Assembly: GCA_004802705.1 (NCBI GenBank) | Contig: SGPL01000064.1 | Coordinates: 27,555 to 91,554, forward strand | Reading direction: 5' to 3' | Length of the DNA: 64,000 nt | Source: Bondarzewia mesenterica | Lineage: Eukaryota; Basidiomycota; Agaricomycetes; Russulales; Bondarzewiaceae | Part shown: piece by piece, positions 33,976 through 45,600 of the stretch | Layout of the letters: each line of letters starts with the position of its first letter | Numbering within the stretch: position 1 is the first letter of the stretch | Notes under the pieces: generated by a model | Told to the model about the DNA's origin: nothing | Seen by the model: only the letters and a program-made list of their open reading frames with translations | The model's database searches: none | Program-made: the position numbers and the translations under genes

Positions 33976-35778
33976 TCAGTCCTCGTCACTCTGGTCCTGC
34001 AAAAACGCCATGATGCTTCTTCTTGCCGTATTCTGAGCAAAGTGAAGAATCAGCTCCGAGCTCCAACATTCGGGGCATGAATGAACTGACCTTCTGCTTC
34101 GTCGGTGCCTCGCGGTCGGACAAACTATCGGTGTCATCGGCGTCATCGGTCTCTTTCGCGTCATCATTGCTTTTTCGTTTGTCATCCGTTCTACTCGACC
34201 TGGTGCGGAACGGCACGCCTGACACAACGGTTTGTTCAAATTGCTGAACATCGGCTGATGAACACGTCCGCGTTCATGTCAGAAGATAATCGCGACGTAA
34301 TAGTCATCAAAACCTACCCAATTCTTTCGCAAGCTCTCGTTTCTCTTTGATGGCCTTGGCTTGCTCCATGCTATACCTGCCGACCATCCCAAGGTCTTCA
34401 AGAATCTTGCGCAGTCTGGAAATTTTCTGAGAGGGAGTGTCGAGGCCTCTGAATTCTTTGGACCAGGCCTTGCGCAGACCGCAGGCGATAATAAATGACT
34501 GTTTGTTCGTGGATAAGAAAATACGGATGAATTTGTCGAGCAAAATGGTGACCTTAAGTCGGGCGATCATCTGCTCGTCCTTGCTCAAAATTTCGGAAGA
34601 TTTTTTCCCTCGTTTTTGTTTGGGCTTCTGAAGGCAATCGGATGAGACTGAAGTTTGCATACTTTACACAGGCACAAACAGACCTCCGTTCGGTCGTCCT
34701 GTAAATGAGAAAAACACGTCAGTACATACTCTTAATAACCTCAGAGCATAGAGAATAAAGCCACCTTTTGCGCATTCTTTCTCTTGCGGCTCTTTTTTGG
34801 GGCAACATCAACGAGAACAGACATCTCCGATCCGCTTTTCTAAAGATCCAGAGTTTAGATGAGAATGAACAATAGATTGAAGAAACAATTGTCGTACGTC
34901 CTCGTCTTTCATGGAAGAGGCACCATTATCTGTTAGCTCCGAACTCGAAGACGATGGTTTCAAGTCTGTGGGTTCCGCCTTGGGTAAAGGAGCCGCTGAC
35001 TCTTCGCTTGAAGCCCGTGGCAAGCGGCTTTTAGTTGTCTTGACTTTCGGAGCTGGTTTGTCTCCATCATCTACCTATATCAGTTGATTGTCAGCAACGC
35101 GAAGGGCAAGGAACAGATGCTTCGATACTACAAACCTCATTTACGTCTAATTTCTTCATCTTCGGAGAAAGAGGAGCCATTTCCTCATCGCCATCGGAAT
35201 CTTCGATGATTTCCTGTTTCATGGAAAATCACACCATGTCATTTTTGGGGGGAAAGAATTTGATGAGGCCATACTTTTGACTTGAAGACCGTCTTTGAAT
35301 TCCTTGTCGAAACCACCCCATCTGCACTGTCCCGTTTCGAGGAGGCTGGACGTTTTTGCACCTTTACCCTCACCTTTGTTCTTGCGACTCCGTTTCTTCA
35401 CTGCGGAATCGCCATTCTTGACCTCATTCCCTTCCTGAGGTAACTCCTCAATCTGTTGCAGAAGCGCTCTCGCATTGCCACTTTACAGCATTGACCAACA
35501 TTTGTTTATACATACCTGAGCCTCATCAATAGCATTCCTTATGGCCGTTCTATACTCCTTGTCATCCAGGCTTCCTGGTTCAAGAGACATAGTAGTCTCT
35601 ACCTCTTGACGAATCGTTCGAGGGGTGAGTTTGCTATGAATTGAGTCGTGTGCATTTGGTACCTTCGATGGTGCGAGCAGACGAAGTAGAATACATACGA
35701 GACAGTTCCCTTCTTCCTGGCATTGAGCACCACTTCGCGTGCTATGCAGCAAGCTTGTACAATATCCAGAGAGGACAT
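33976..35778 (-). CDS. DEK/HIRIP3-like nuclear protein
   Basis: An intron-rich gene for a charged, probably nuclear protein. It starts MSSLDIVQACCIAREVVLNA, followed by SLEPGSLDDKEYRTAIRNAI, which resembles a DEK C-terminal fold. Basic and acidic linkers follow (KKRSRKNKGEGKGAK, IIEDSDGDEEMAPLSPKMKK). Near the end lie CGLRKAWSKEFRGLDTPSQK and ILEDLGMVGRYSMEQAKAIK, which resemble the HIRA-interacting protein 3 family. The last exon gives FLQDQSDED and a stop at 33976-33978. Both resemblances suggest chromatin or histone binding; this is inference. A decayed duplicate is at 55379-56150. The gene is divergent from kinase A. Confidence 0.6.
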
Positions 35779-36412
35779 GGAATGTTGGCGCTTTGAATCT
35801 AGTAGTCGAATGATGCAAATCAAGCAGTTGCAGCGCTTCGCGGCGGAAGTTCGCGCGGCCTGTGCGCGCGTGCAGACCGTGGGTATCACGGGAGCCTGAC
35901 GCGTTACGTCACGCGCCTGTCACATTACGCTACGGTCAATTGAGTCTGCTCTTCAAACGAGTTCAATAAGGGGAGTTGTACACAAATTGTTGTCGCCCAT
36001 GCCGACTCTGCACAATGACAGTGCACATGTCGTGATTATCTCTGTTTTGCAGCGATCAGAATGCAACACGTCCGTCTGACCGATAGCAGGGGGTTTCGTG
36101 ATCACATAAAAGCTTTTGTGGCTCATGATGCTTCTCACATATGCTTTTGGCTGTTGCGAACTGACGATCGGTTGTTCTCGCCTGTATTTCATAGCCATCT
36201 CTCATCTTCGCGTGGCGTTCTTCTCTGCCGTTGATATTGGAGAACCACGCTATCGTGAGTACAAGACTTCCACGTGTCTACTAAGCCGGCTATTCTCTCC
36301 AGTCGATTGCTGGCTTCACCATACAGGTCAACTCCAAAAGCTTTTATGGATCATATCACATCGATCTTATTGCACGTGAATCCTTTGCTGTAGAAGCCAG
36401 CTGTGGATTTCA
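35779..36412. promoter_or_regulatory. Bidirectional promoter region between DEK/HIRIP3-like gene and kinase A
   Basis: 634 bases between two divergent starts. A similar divergent interval of 630 bases occurs between kinase B and the pseudogene at 55379, with shared blocks such as CAGAATGCAACACGTCCGTC and the AAGCTTTTGTGGCTCATG segment, so the promoter was duplicated with its genes. Confidence 0.5.
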
Positions 36413-38792
36413 ATGAGCAGCGAGATACATGCGGTAAGAGTCAGATTCTCTTCTTCGCCATGGCTTCTACTGAACCTGCTCGATGATCCATCTCCTCGTA
36501 AAACCGGCATTGGTGCTGTGCAGAACATGTCTTCTAGCCAGGATGTCGATTCTGTCCGCAGAGCCATTAGAGGCGAGCTTGTGAACAAAATCGTTTACGA
36601 TGACGAACGCGTGTGCGAGCGTCTCAGGACTGCCGAAGTCGACGATGATCTCGTCAAACAATGCTACAAGTCCTTCCTCACCGACACCTCTGTTCAGGCT
36701 GCTGTCGATGCTCTCAAAGATTTAGAAAAGAAGGCCAACCGACATAAGGGAGATGTTGTCGAGATTGATATGTATCCTCATTTGGTATGCCTCCACCATG
36801 TCTGCATGTCGTTGAAGTCTAATGGCCTTTCAGGCAGTGCTGTTCGATTACATCCGGTATTTCAGTGTTCCGGGCGACGCGACTGGGCCATTGCGTGAAT
36901 TCCGCTCTTCGACCAGCCCTCTTACGTCGACCGATGAGCACACTTTGGTCTTCCCAGCCTTAAAACCAGATTTTTCCGTGGTGACAGCTGGAATAGGGGA
37001 CACGAAACAATGGCGAGACAGGCATGCATTCGTTGAGGTCAAGCAGACGCAGAAGCAAGGGCCGAGGCCACAAGGCTCGAGGCCGACGACCGTTCACGAA
37101 ATTGTTGCTCAGGCAGCCGACTATGCACGCCTTCACATGTCAGCCCGCCCATTCGCCCTCTTCTCCGTCGGGCTTCTCATATATGGGTCTGGTTTTTGCG
37201 TGGGTATCTTCGACCGCGCCGGTGTCACCCTCTCTCCCCCGAAGGATATGTGGGACGATACTGAAGAGTTCATCCGTGTTGTTCGCAGCTTGGCTTGCGA
37301 GCTCACGGCCGTAGAACTCGGCCAAGATCCTAGCGTTCGCGAGCTCGATCGACCCACTACGGAACGCCTGACGGGATTAACGGGCGATGAGTTCTATCCC
37401 TCGTTCCTCGTCGATCCCATAGGCGACGACGGCCGGCGTTGGTGCACGATTGGCCATCCGATGTGGAGCTCATTGTCCCTCTTAGGACGCGGCACTGTCA
37501 TTTGGCGAGTGAAGGCTTATACAGACGCAGGTCTGTCTGAGACGGAGATGATTATGAAGACGGCCTGGCGCAGCAGCAAACGCGACCCCGAGTCCGCCAT
37601 ATATCAGACTGTCAAGGGAACGAGTGGAGGACTGGCGAGATATCTGGTAGGGGGAGACGTGAAGGATTCGCGTCCTGATCTTCGTGTGAGTCTTGTGCGT
37701 AGGCAACAAGGTTGGGATCCGCGGGAGGATGCCGTGATCACTGTCCGAATTCTTCGTGGAGATGCTGTGGATACATTTGTCGAAACGCCTGTGCTGCATC
37801 GTTTGATCATAGCAACCGTCGGACGGCCTTTGTGGACGTACACTTCCGATCTCGAGTTTGTCAGAGGCATGCGTGCCGCACTTGAGGGTAAGCTCTTTCC
37901 TGTCAACCTTTCTCTGTATTTTGTGCTCAGCACTCTGTCAGGGCATCTGTTTCTTTGGAAGCAAGGGATCCTTCACCGCGACATAAGTGCCGGTAACATC
38001 CTGTTGGCGGGGAACCCTGACAAGGCAGAACCTGGACACGAAGGCTTCCTTACCGATCTTGAGTTTGCTCGAGTGCAAGGAGAGATCTTCACTTCTACGA
38101 CCACGAGGGAAACTGTCCCTTCTCGGGACGGTTTGGAGCTGCTGGAAAGGCGCAAAACCAAGTTCACGACAAGTAGCGGTCAGCGCGGGGCAGCGATGAC
38201 GGTATTTCCTGTTCTTGATCGTACATCACGCTCTTTGCTTACACCATGTACATAGGGAACGCTTCAGTTCATGGCTGTCGAGCTTTTGACAGCCATGAAA
38301 CGGAAATCCACCCAGATGCGCACCGCTGTCCACCAAAACGAGAAGCACGATGTAGAATCTTTTGTGTGGGTTCTAGTGTACAGTATAATGCGGAAGCTGC
38401 TCTCTCTAGAAGCCCCTTCAGAAGAGCGTCGGGAGCTCAAGCAGCTGTTCGAGGACTCCTATGGTCAATTGACGATCGACAAAATCCTATCCGCCAGGAC
38501 GTCTGGGGCGCCCTTTGATTTTGTCGGGAACGAAATCCTCCAGCAAAGTATTCTTCCCAAGATGTCGGACGTTCTCCTATCTACCCTCATCGCGCTCAAG
38601 AATGGTGTGTTGTTACAGAGGGTCCTCGTTCCCAAGGTCCAGGTCACAGGTTTCGAAGCACGCGAATTGGGAGATATAACGGCACCAGCTTCGGAGAGAT
38701 ATACACACCAATGGCTGCACAAACGGTTGACAGGTGCGATCAATGATTTGGAGGCTCAGGAAAATCTCGCTGGAAAGAAAGCGATAGAATAG
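36413..38792 (+). CDS. Fungal-type protein kinase (FunK1 family), copy A
   Basis: FunK1 kinases are a basidiomycete-expanded, kinase-like family of unknown function. The first exon is very short (MSSEIHA, 36413-36433) and is followed by an intron to 36523. Later introns lie at about 36785-36830, near 37890-37940 and near 38203-38255. Key motifs are FVEVKQTQKQGPRPQG and WDPREDAVITVR in the N-terminal half, the catalytic LHRDISAGNILL, and LTDLEFARVQ in place of DFG, then TLQFMAVELL and HDVESFVWVLVY. The stop is at 38790-38792. Copies B and C share the plan and the 21-base first exon. All three look full length, so this is an active local expansion. Confidence 0.85.
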
Positions 38793-39116
38793 GAGGGCGA
38801 AGGAGACGGGGAGTAGACGAGCGCTTGGCTGTCATTTGTAAATCATTGTGTGCTGAGTATAAAGTCGTGGAGCAATCGTAGGCCGTATATCACTGCTTCT
38901 ATCATCTTCGTACATGCACTTATATTCCTAAGTTTCAGTATTAAATGTCCTTGACTCGGCGATCTACTGAGTGCTTGACGTGTGGTTATGTGCACTACGT
39001 AAAGTCGTTGATGCGGGTAGGTTTCAGGTATATAACACACCTCTCTTTCCCGGAACGTATGCATTCCGACACTGCCCAAGTCACCCGGTCGTCCTCTCAC
39101 ATACGCGCTGTGACCT
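38793..39116. other. Intergenic
   Basis: Convergent 3' ends of kinase A and the coiled-coil gene. It includes sequence related to the flanks of kinases B and C (around 38845-38950), which is part of the inverted duplication. Confidence 0.45.
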
Positions 39117-40059
39117 CTATGATCCCTTCTCCTTCTCCAGCATATCGTTCAAAAGCCTCGCGACGAGAACTGCACCTCGCTCCACATCCATCCTATCCAC
39201 AGAATCCACCCTCGAGAGCACAACATTAAACTTGTCGGGGTGCCATCTCCTCAACGCCGCGCGTATCCTGTCCTTCCGCGACACGCCCACGGAGTGTGCG
39301 CGCGACAGAAAGAACCGCCTCACCCTACTCTCTGTGATGTCGGATGCGTGCTCGGGCGCTTTGCACATCGGCCAGGCGATGGAGCTGAAGGACAACGGGC
39401 TCTGTGCTCGCGACGCGACGATGACTTGCCAACGCGTCTCATATGCCGTCCATGCCTTTTTCATGCACGCTGTCTGATCCTGCTTGGCCTCCGTCCTCGC
39501 CCGTTGCTTCTCCTCTTGCTTCCTCTCCTCCTGTTTTATCGCTTTTTGCCTCTTTTCTGGCTCTCTTGGGAGCCTTTCCGCCACATCGTCATCCCGCTCA
39601 AGCGACCCACTTCCCTCAGCCTTCAGCTCTGCCAGCATCTCTTCCCCCGGCATTTTTTTTTCTCTCAGGAAGTCTATCATCTACCTTGACCTCGACCTTT
39701 ACCCAGCTTTCCACTTTCTCGGTTCTCCTTTCCACATCCCTCTTCTTATCCCACCACACCCTCTCCGCTGCCCGTTCGGCCCGCCTCACCTCCTCATCCA
39801 ATCTCCGTCTCTCTTCCATCAATCGACTCGCCTCCTTTCTCGTCCGATCCTCCACTTTTTTCCTGGCCTGCGCTACCTCCTGCTCCTGTCGGTACCGTGC
39901 CTCCATCACGTTGTCGACTGCCGACTTCACCTGTGCCGCCCATCGCACATCCGCCGCCCGCTTCGCGCCCTCGACTTGCACGTCTAGCCTTCTCCTCTCC
40001 TTCGCCAGCTCGTCCTTCATGCTCTTTTTCGGCCGCAGCTGATGTTTCTGCGCCGGCAT
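39117..40059 (-). CDS. Coiled-coil protein with C-terminal HPD motif, second copy
   Basis: Paralogue of the gene at 26008-26928. It starts MPAQKHQLRPKKSMKDELAK (ATG at 40057-40059) and is dominated by charged helix (RRLDEEVRRAERAAER, RTEAKQDQTACMKKAW). It ends FFLSRAHSVGVSRKDRIR, ALRRWHPDKF and LLNDMLEKEKGS with the stop at 39117-39119. The frame changes at an A9 run on the coding strand (T9 at 39653-39661); one base less would give a continuous protein. Apart from that it is intact. The pair probably arose by older duplication because the sequences differ outside the C-terminal block. The function is unknown. Confidence 0.65.
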
Positions 40060-41010
40060 GGTGACTGTACTTTGGTGTAGAGCTTTGTTCAGGTGGGATA
40101 ATGAAAAGATACGAAATGTCACTGTAGTTCTTCTCCATGCATGCTTTGTTATAAGCAAGAGTGTTAAATGCTTCTTTGCCACGCTCAATGCACGCAATGC
40201 AACCTCCCGTACGATCCTCTCTTGTGCTTACGGACAATTGTCCCGGCTCGACCACATGAACACATTGAGGATGGTTCTCATCTTCGTGAAATATGTTCTG
40301 ACACGCTATATGCGCATGTCCGTTCTTCCTGTGTTCATCTTTGACCCCACCGTGTCCACGAGAACGAGGAAGTGCTCGACGTCCATGACACACAGGAAGA
40401 GAACTGAGTCAAGCGTGCCGCATCTATGTCAGTCGCGGCACCATCAGCATCACACATTCTGATGCACAACAACTTCTGGTCATGAATGGAACAATCTCAT
40501 CCAATCTCATGTGATCCACATATTCCGGAGTATCCAAGGACGAAACTCAATAACCTATACCCACAGGAAATTATGTGCTCTAGCCAGTACTATACAGCGA
40601 AATGGACGGGACGATGTCATCCGCAGGTGGACGAAACGAACACGAGGAAGAGAGGAAGCAGGGTGGAAACCAAAGGAAGATAAGGTAGAAGGGTGAGAAA
40701 GCAGATGACTTACGAACGACCAGTCCCAAAAGCAAGTAGTATCCTTATGTACGTACGTGCGGCTCAGGCCGAGGACCAAAACAATCGAAAACAGCTCGAA
40801 AATAACAGGGAGCAAGGGACGGCACCAGCCCGACGACGACAGCTATACAGTAAGTACAAGTTGGCAGGCGTCCTCGCCTGCGAGACACTCTACTTCGTGG
40901 GACGGGGTTTCATAGCATCAGGTGGACGGGTGCTTTATGCGGGAGGGCTGGAAGAGGATAAAATTCAATTGTATGATCGATATAGAATAGGGCAAATTGA
41001 CATGCGATAC
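40060..41010. other. Intergenic, no gene recognised
   Basis: About 950 bases with only short unrecognised frames. It includes the upstream region of the coiled-coil gene and the 3' flank of the membrane protein gene. Confidence 0.45.
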
Positions 41011-42235
41011 TCACGCCATGCCGCCATATCCCATCGTTGAGCCTTGCTCAGCAAGCTTGCGCTGCCTGAACGCCTGTAATCATCCGCGGAAAATGCATCA
41101 ATTCCAACGTGTCCGTTCTCACAAATTTGCATTTCAAATTGAAAACGCACCCTCCGGTACTTGGTCCTCTCGTACGTGACGAGACCGACCACGATAAGCG
41201 CAATAACGGAGATACCAGCAAAGACACCGAGACCAATGGGCAGCACCATCAACTTCTTTCCGGGGATCTGGAATGCTGCCTGTGCGGACGCGGACGCGGA
41301 CGGCGCGGAGTCGGCGGCCGCAGCGACGGAGGCGGAGGAAGATGCGGCGTTGTCTGCGGCGCTTGTAGCAGAAGCAGACGAGGATGCGCTGGCAGCGGTC
41401 GCGGTCAGCGACCCAGAGGCGGCTGCGCTAGAGGATACCGATGCAGAGGCAGTGGCCTTAGCACTGGATGCAGTGGCAGAAGGGAGACCAGTGATGCTGG
41501 CTAGCGGAACGGATGACAAACCCTATGAAATAAGATACAATTTAATTGTCATTGATAATTGCTGGGTTTGAGAGGGCAAGATTGCATACGATGACCGAAG
41601 CTGCAGCCGGAGCAGTGGATGAAGACGCAGATGAAGACACAGATGAAGGCGCAGATGAAGGCGCAGATGAAGGCGCAGATGCTGACACGGGGACGCTAAC
41701 TGTCGCAGAGGCAGTCTCTGGTGCGGACGAAGACGAAACTGCTGAGGCAGCAGAGGTGCTGGTAGCCGCAACCGCAGAGTCCGTGCTAGGCGAGGCGGCC
41801 GCGGAGGACGAGGAACCACTCGAGCCCGATGAGCCAGCCGAGCCAGAGCTTGAGTTATTCGACGAACCCATGGAGACGGAGCAATCCTTCTTCTCCTCAA
41901 CAAGAGGCTCGCCATTCGAGCCGGTGATGGGCGTGAGGGTGATCGTACAAGTCTCCGTCACCGGACCGGCGCTCCTATACGCATACAACGAAGACGTCAG
42001 CACATACCATAAACTTTGCAAGAATTCAGAGATGCACACACGTCTCTGTTGTCTGCACTGTCTGGACAGAAACGGGTTGGGTGAGGCTGTTGCTACCCTG
42101 ACGGCGCACGATTACTGAAGTTGTAGAATCTGCACGCGGTATGAGTGTCGGCGCAGCGTTGGCACAACTCAAGAGCAGTATGAAACCAAAGGAAAAAAGG
42201 AGCATGTTCGAAAGCGATTTGTTGCGACGGTGCAT
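41011..42235 (-). CDS. Ser/Ala-rich single-pass membrane protein (cell-surface, mucin-like)
   Basis: A secreted, type I membrane protein. The N-terminus has a signal peptide (LLFSFGFILLLSCANA). A short Thr/Cys-containing region follows (TETCTITLTPITGSNGE), then a long stretch of Ser, Ala and Thr suited to O-glycosylation, a single membrane segment (VFAGISVIALIVVGLVTY) and a short basic tail (FRQRKLAEQGSTMGYGGMA) ending at 41011-41013. Several introns interrupt it. The layout is like fungal cell-wall sensors (Mid2/WSC class), but no WSC domain is seen; it could also be an adhesin. A tandem repeat at 41617-41690 encodes SAPS units. Confidence 0.65.
41617..41690. repeat. Imperfect 12-base tandem repeat in the Ser/Ala-rich gene
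   Basis: GATGAAGGCGCA and variants are repeated about six times; on the coding strand this gives Ser-Ala-Pro-Ser units. Confidence 0.7.
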
Positions 42236-42654
42236 CTGGAAAAAGGGACTGATGTGATTCGAGAGGAAGGTAGAGGATAAGTTGGAAAGAATGGAGAGCC
42301 GGCTCCAGGATTCGTGCCAACTCGCGACTTGACGAGGAGGGCGGCGTTGGGAAAGAAGAAGAAAAGGATGTGTGAAGCTTAAGGATTGGAAGGGCCTCCA
42401 GGGCGAAAAGGCAAGGCAGACAATGGGAAAGGCCACTGTATTCAAGTTCTAACCTACTGTCCTGCGCAGCCACCACAACAATCACTTCTCGAATTCTAAT
42501 CTCCGACAATGCAACCGGCTCCCTAAAAAAAGTCGAGAGCCGTCTCGCCTCTCTATGGCAACAGAACTTCGTCTTTCCACCTACAACAAGTAGATGTTAT
42601 CGTATCCCTTCCACCGCTTTGTATGCCTTCCCATCCCTCATCCTCCGTTTTCCA
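42236..42654. other. Intergenic
   Basis: The short gap between the reverse-strand membrane protein gene start and the 3' end of the P5B ATPase gene. No gene or motif of note. Confidence 0.45.
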
Positions 42655-45600
42655 TCATGCCAAAACATTCCCATTACGACCACCACGTTTTTGCACGCCC
42701 CAGCGCTCAAACGCTAATGATGCACAGATATTGATGGCAACAGCAAACAGAAGTGTCAGCCGTGCGGCCATCGGTATCGGCATCAGTTCGAGCACCATTG
42801 CAATAAGATGCGGAGGCGCCAGTAACACCAGCACGTTGAAGAGGGCGAGCGCGATGAGCGATAGCATCAGTAATCCTATAAATAGCCATAATTCAGCGTG
42901 CGAAAACTTGCAGTTACCAGCGCCCCATACCGTTTGTCCACATCGGTTTTCGATATGGTGGTCCGATGCTGAATACCGCAGCGACGAGGATGTACTGGAA
43001 ACACGACACCAAAAACAATGCCGTATTCTCATAGTTTGTTGCTTGCAAATGGTCGTCAGTAGGCCCCTGATCAGGGTCTGTTGCTTCATACCTGTAAACG
43101 TACATCATTCAGCCCCCCCGTCAACGTTTGTCTTTTGACATACAAGGAGAATACACACCAAGGCTGCCTCCGCACCCAAAAGAAAGCCCAGAATTGCGCC
43201 GCACTCGTGATGACGATTTGCGCGATGATGCTAGTCAACACCGGCATCGACACGAGGCTCGCTGTGGGCCGTTTGGGATGTATTCGGGAAAAAGGAAGCG
43301 TGCGGCCCACTGTGACATCATGTCAGAACATTGACGTGCAGGTCCCTCTACAAGGAAACTCACTGGTGACAGCGATAGGGATAATGATGAACAGGTCGAT
43401 GTAGAGGAACTGCACGGCAAATGTTCAGCGCGTTACCCGTGTGTGCATCCTGTCGTGAATACAGACCTGGAAGTCTCCAAGCGATGATGCAAACGAATAC
43501 AGCAGGGTTATGGTTGTGAACTGGATCAAGGAGTACAAAGCCCTGTTCACCAATACACATCAATGTCCATCATTTTCTTTCACCAAAATTGAGGGGAGAT
43601 GCGCACATGTACTTGAAGCAACTAAAGCTCGTGACGAGCGCCGCACGACCCTCTTTGATGACCTCTAGCACACAGCTGATATCCGGCGTCTTGCTCGTGA
43701 ACGGAGCAGCGACTGAGGCTTCTGCCTCCGACAGTGACAGCCCGACATCCGCTGCCTTGAGTGCCGCACAATCGTTCGCACCGTCTCCGCACATTAGCAC
43801 GGTATATCCCATAATCTGCAACCGCTCCACCACCTCATTTTTTTCGTCTGGAGACATTCTCGCGAAGATCTGCGTCTTTGCGAACATCTACAACGAACAC
43901 CGACTCAACGTAAGGACCAATTTCATATGGCCAGAAAGAAGGGGGAGTGGAAGGCGTGGGAGGACAACAGGAAGGCACGACTCACGCGTTGCAGCGTCTC
44001 CAAAGGTGCGTTGTTTATCATCCATCTAAAGACGTCGCCGGTGACAACGAGCGCATAGTCTTGATAATCTAACATGTCCGCTTCGATAGCGTGATGTGGG
44101 GGCGGCGTCAGCGGCTTCAAGCTATAATCGTCCAGCTCCCACATGGTATCGTCCATGCACGTCCATTCAAGCTTNGCCATCGGCGTCGTTGCGTTGCCTG
44201 AACAAGTTATTAGCGTCCCTTCCCAGCAACCGTGCGATGCCAAGGACTTAAAAAAGGCCGGGACAGGCTGAGTAAACCGAACACNTACCACGCACGAACG
44301 CAGGAGCAAATACGTGCGCCGTCTGATTGATGAGACTACACTCCCGCGCAACGCTGACCGCCGTGAGCGGGTTGTCTCCCGTGATCATCCTGCACGCCAG
44401 GTGCGCGGAGCGCAGCGCCTGGATNGCAGGCGCNGTGCCTGGCTTCAGCTTGTTCTCGAAGATAATGAGGCCCAAGAAGNGAAGACCGGACTCCGCTTGC
44501 TCGCTGCGTGTCAAACAGGGCGTCACGCAAGAAGCGAATGAAGTGCGAGTGGAGGATGACTGACCGTTTCATCCGCTGGGCTTTNAGCCAGGACAGNCCT
44601 TCAATACTCTTGCCCGCGATGGCTATGACGCGGTATCCGCGCTTCGTGTAGTAAGTGAGCAGGTCCTCATAGTCATCCGGGACTGNGAGATTCNGGGTGG
44701 TCAGTCTTATATCCAGACGANCACTACATNTGAAACAGATACGCACAGGAGTCCCTCTCNCAAATGTCAACCATNACCTCAGGCGCTCCCTTGACATAAA
44801 CCTCCATGCTGCTNCTCTTGAGNCGTTTCACCACGACGCTCATCCGGCGNAATTGCGATACAAACTCGAATGTCCTGATAACCCCAAGCTCCAGAAAATG
44901 TGCATGCTGAATNNGAACAGCCAGGTGAGCCNCCNAAAAAACGGTTTCCTCGTCTNAACANCACACNCACCCTTGCGGCACCCTTCAACGCATCNTCGAC
45001 ACGGAACTGCACNCTTCCAGGGGGCCTNACAATAGTCTGCACCAACGCGGCCGGCCGACCGCCNTCGCTGTCCGCACCGCGTTTCGCCTTGATAATGCCG
45101 GTGCCCGCCACATGGCCCTCCTCAACCAACCACTTCGTGAACGTGAACATCTTCACGTCCAACGGGTCCCCTATCACCTCCCCGTCCACAATTTTGAGCT
45201 GATGACACGTCGCCAGCGCATGCANGAANGANGTCTTGTCNCGCGCCGTAGGCAAGTCNTGCACGTCCTCCAGGAGCTCTCCGAATTGGTGTGCGCCACG
45301 CTCGATCCCNCGCACGCCAAGTATATCGAGCCCATCCTCCGTCAGCGTGCCCGTCTTGTCAAAGCAACAGATATTGATCTTGCCAGCGACGTTGATGCGG
45401 CTCGGCGAGATGCAAAAAATGCCGGACTTGCNNAGACNNGCNNAGNGCGANNCNNCGNGNNNNTNGNGCNGNGTCGNNNGTNNNGCNGGTAGGNACGNNA
45501 NGCANTGATCAANNNNNANGCNNGNNNAAGGNNCGNANANNNANCGNATGCCNGNGNATCNGGNNAACNNGTNAANNNGNAGAANAAGAAGAANAAGAAG

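Larger units (their letters stand above)
35000..38960. repeat. Segmental duplication, copy A (inverted relative to copy B)
   Basis: The block with the 5' part of the DEK/HIRIP3-like gene, the shared promoter and kinase A recurs in opposite orientation at about 52120-56150 (kinase B and a DEK/HIRIP3-like pseudogene). A third block at about 57840-60890 carries kinase C and part of the promoter. Edges are approximate. Confidence 0.75.

Noticed and set aside
41161..42118. Forward acidic frames with Glu/Ala repeats
   Set aside because: Antisense of the Ser/Ala-rich gene; the reverse strand has a signal peptide, a membrane segment and spliceable exons.
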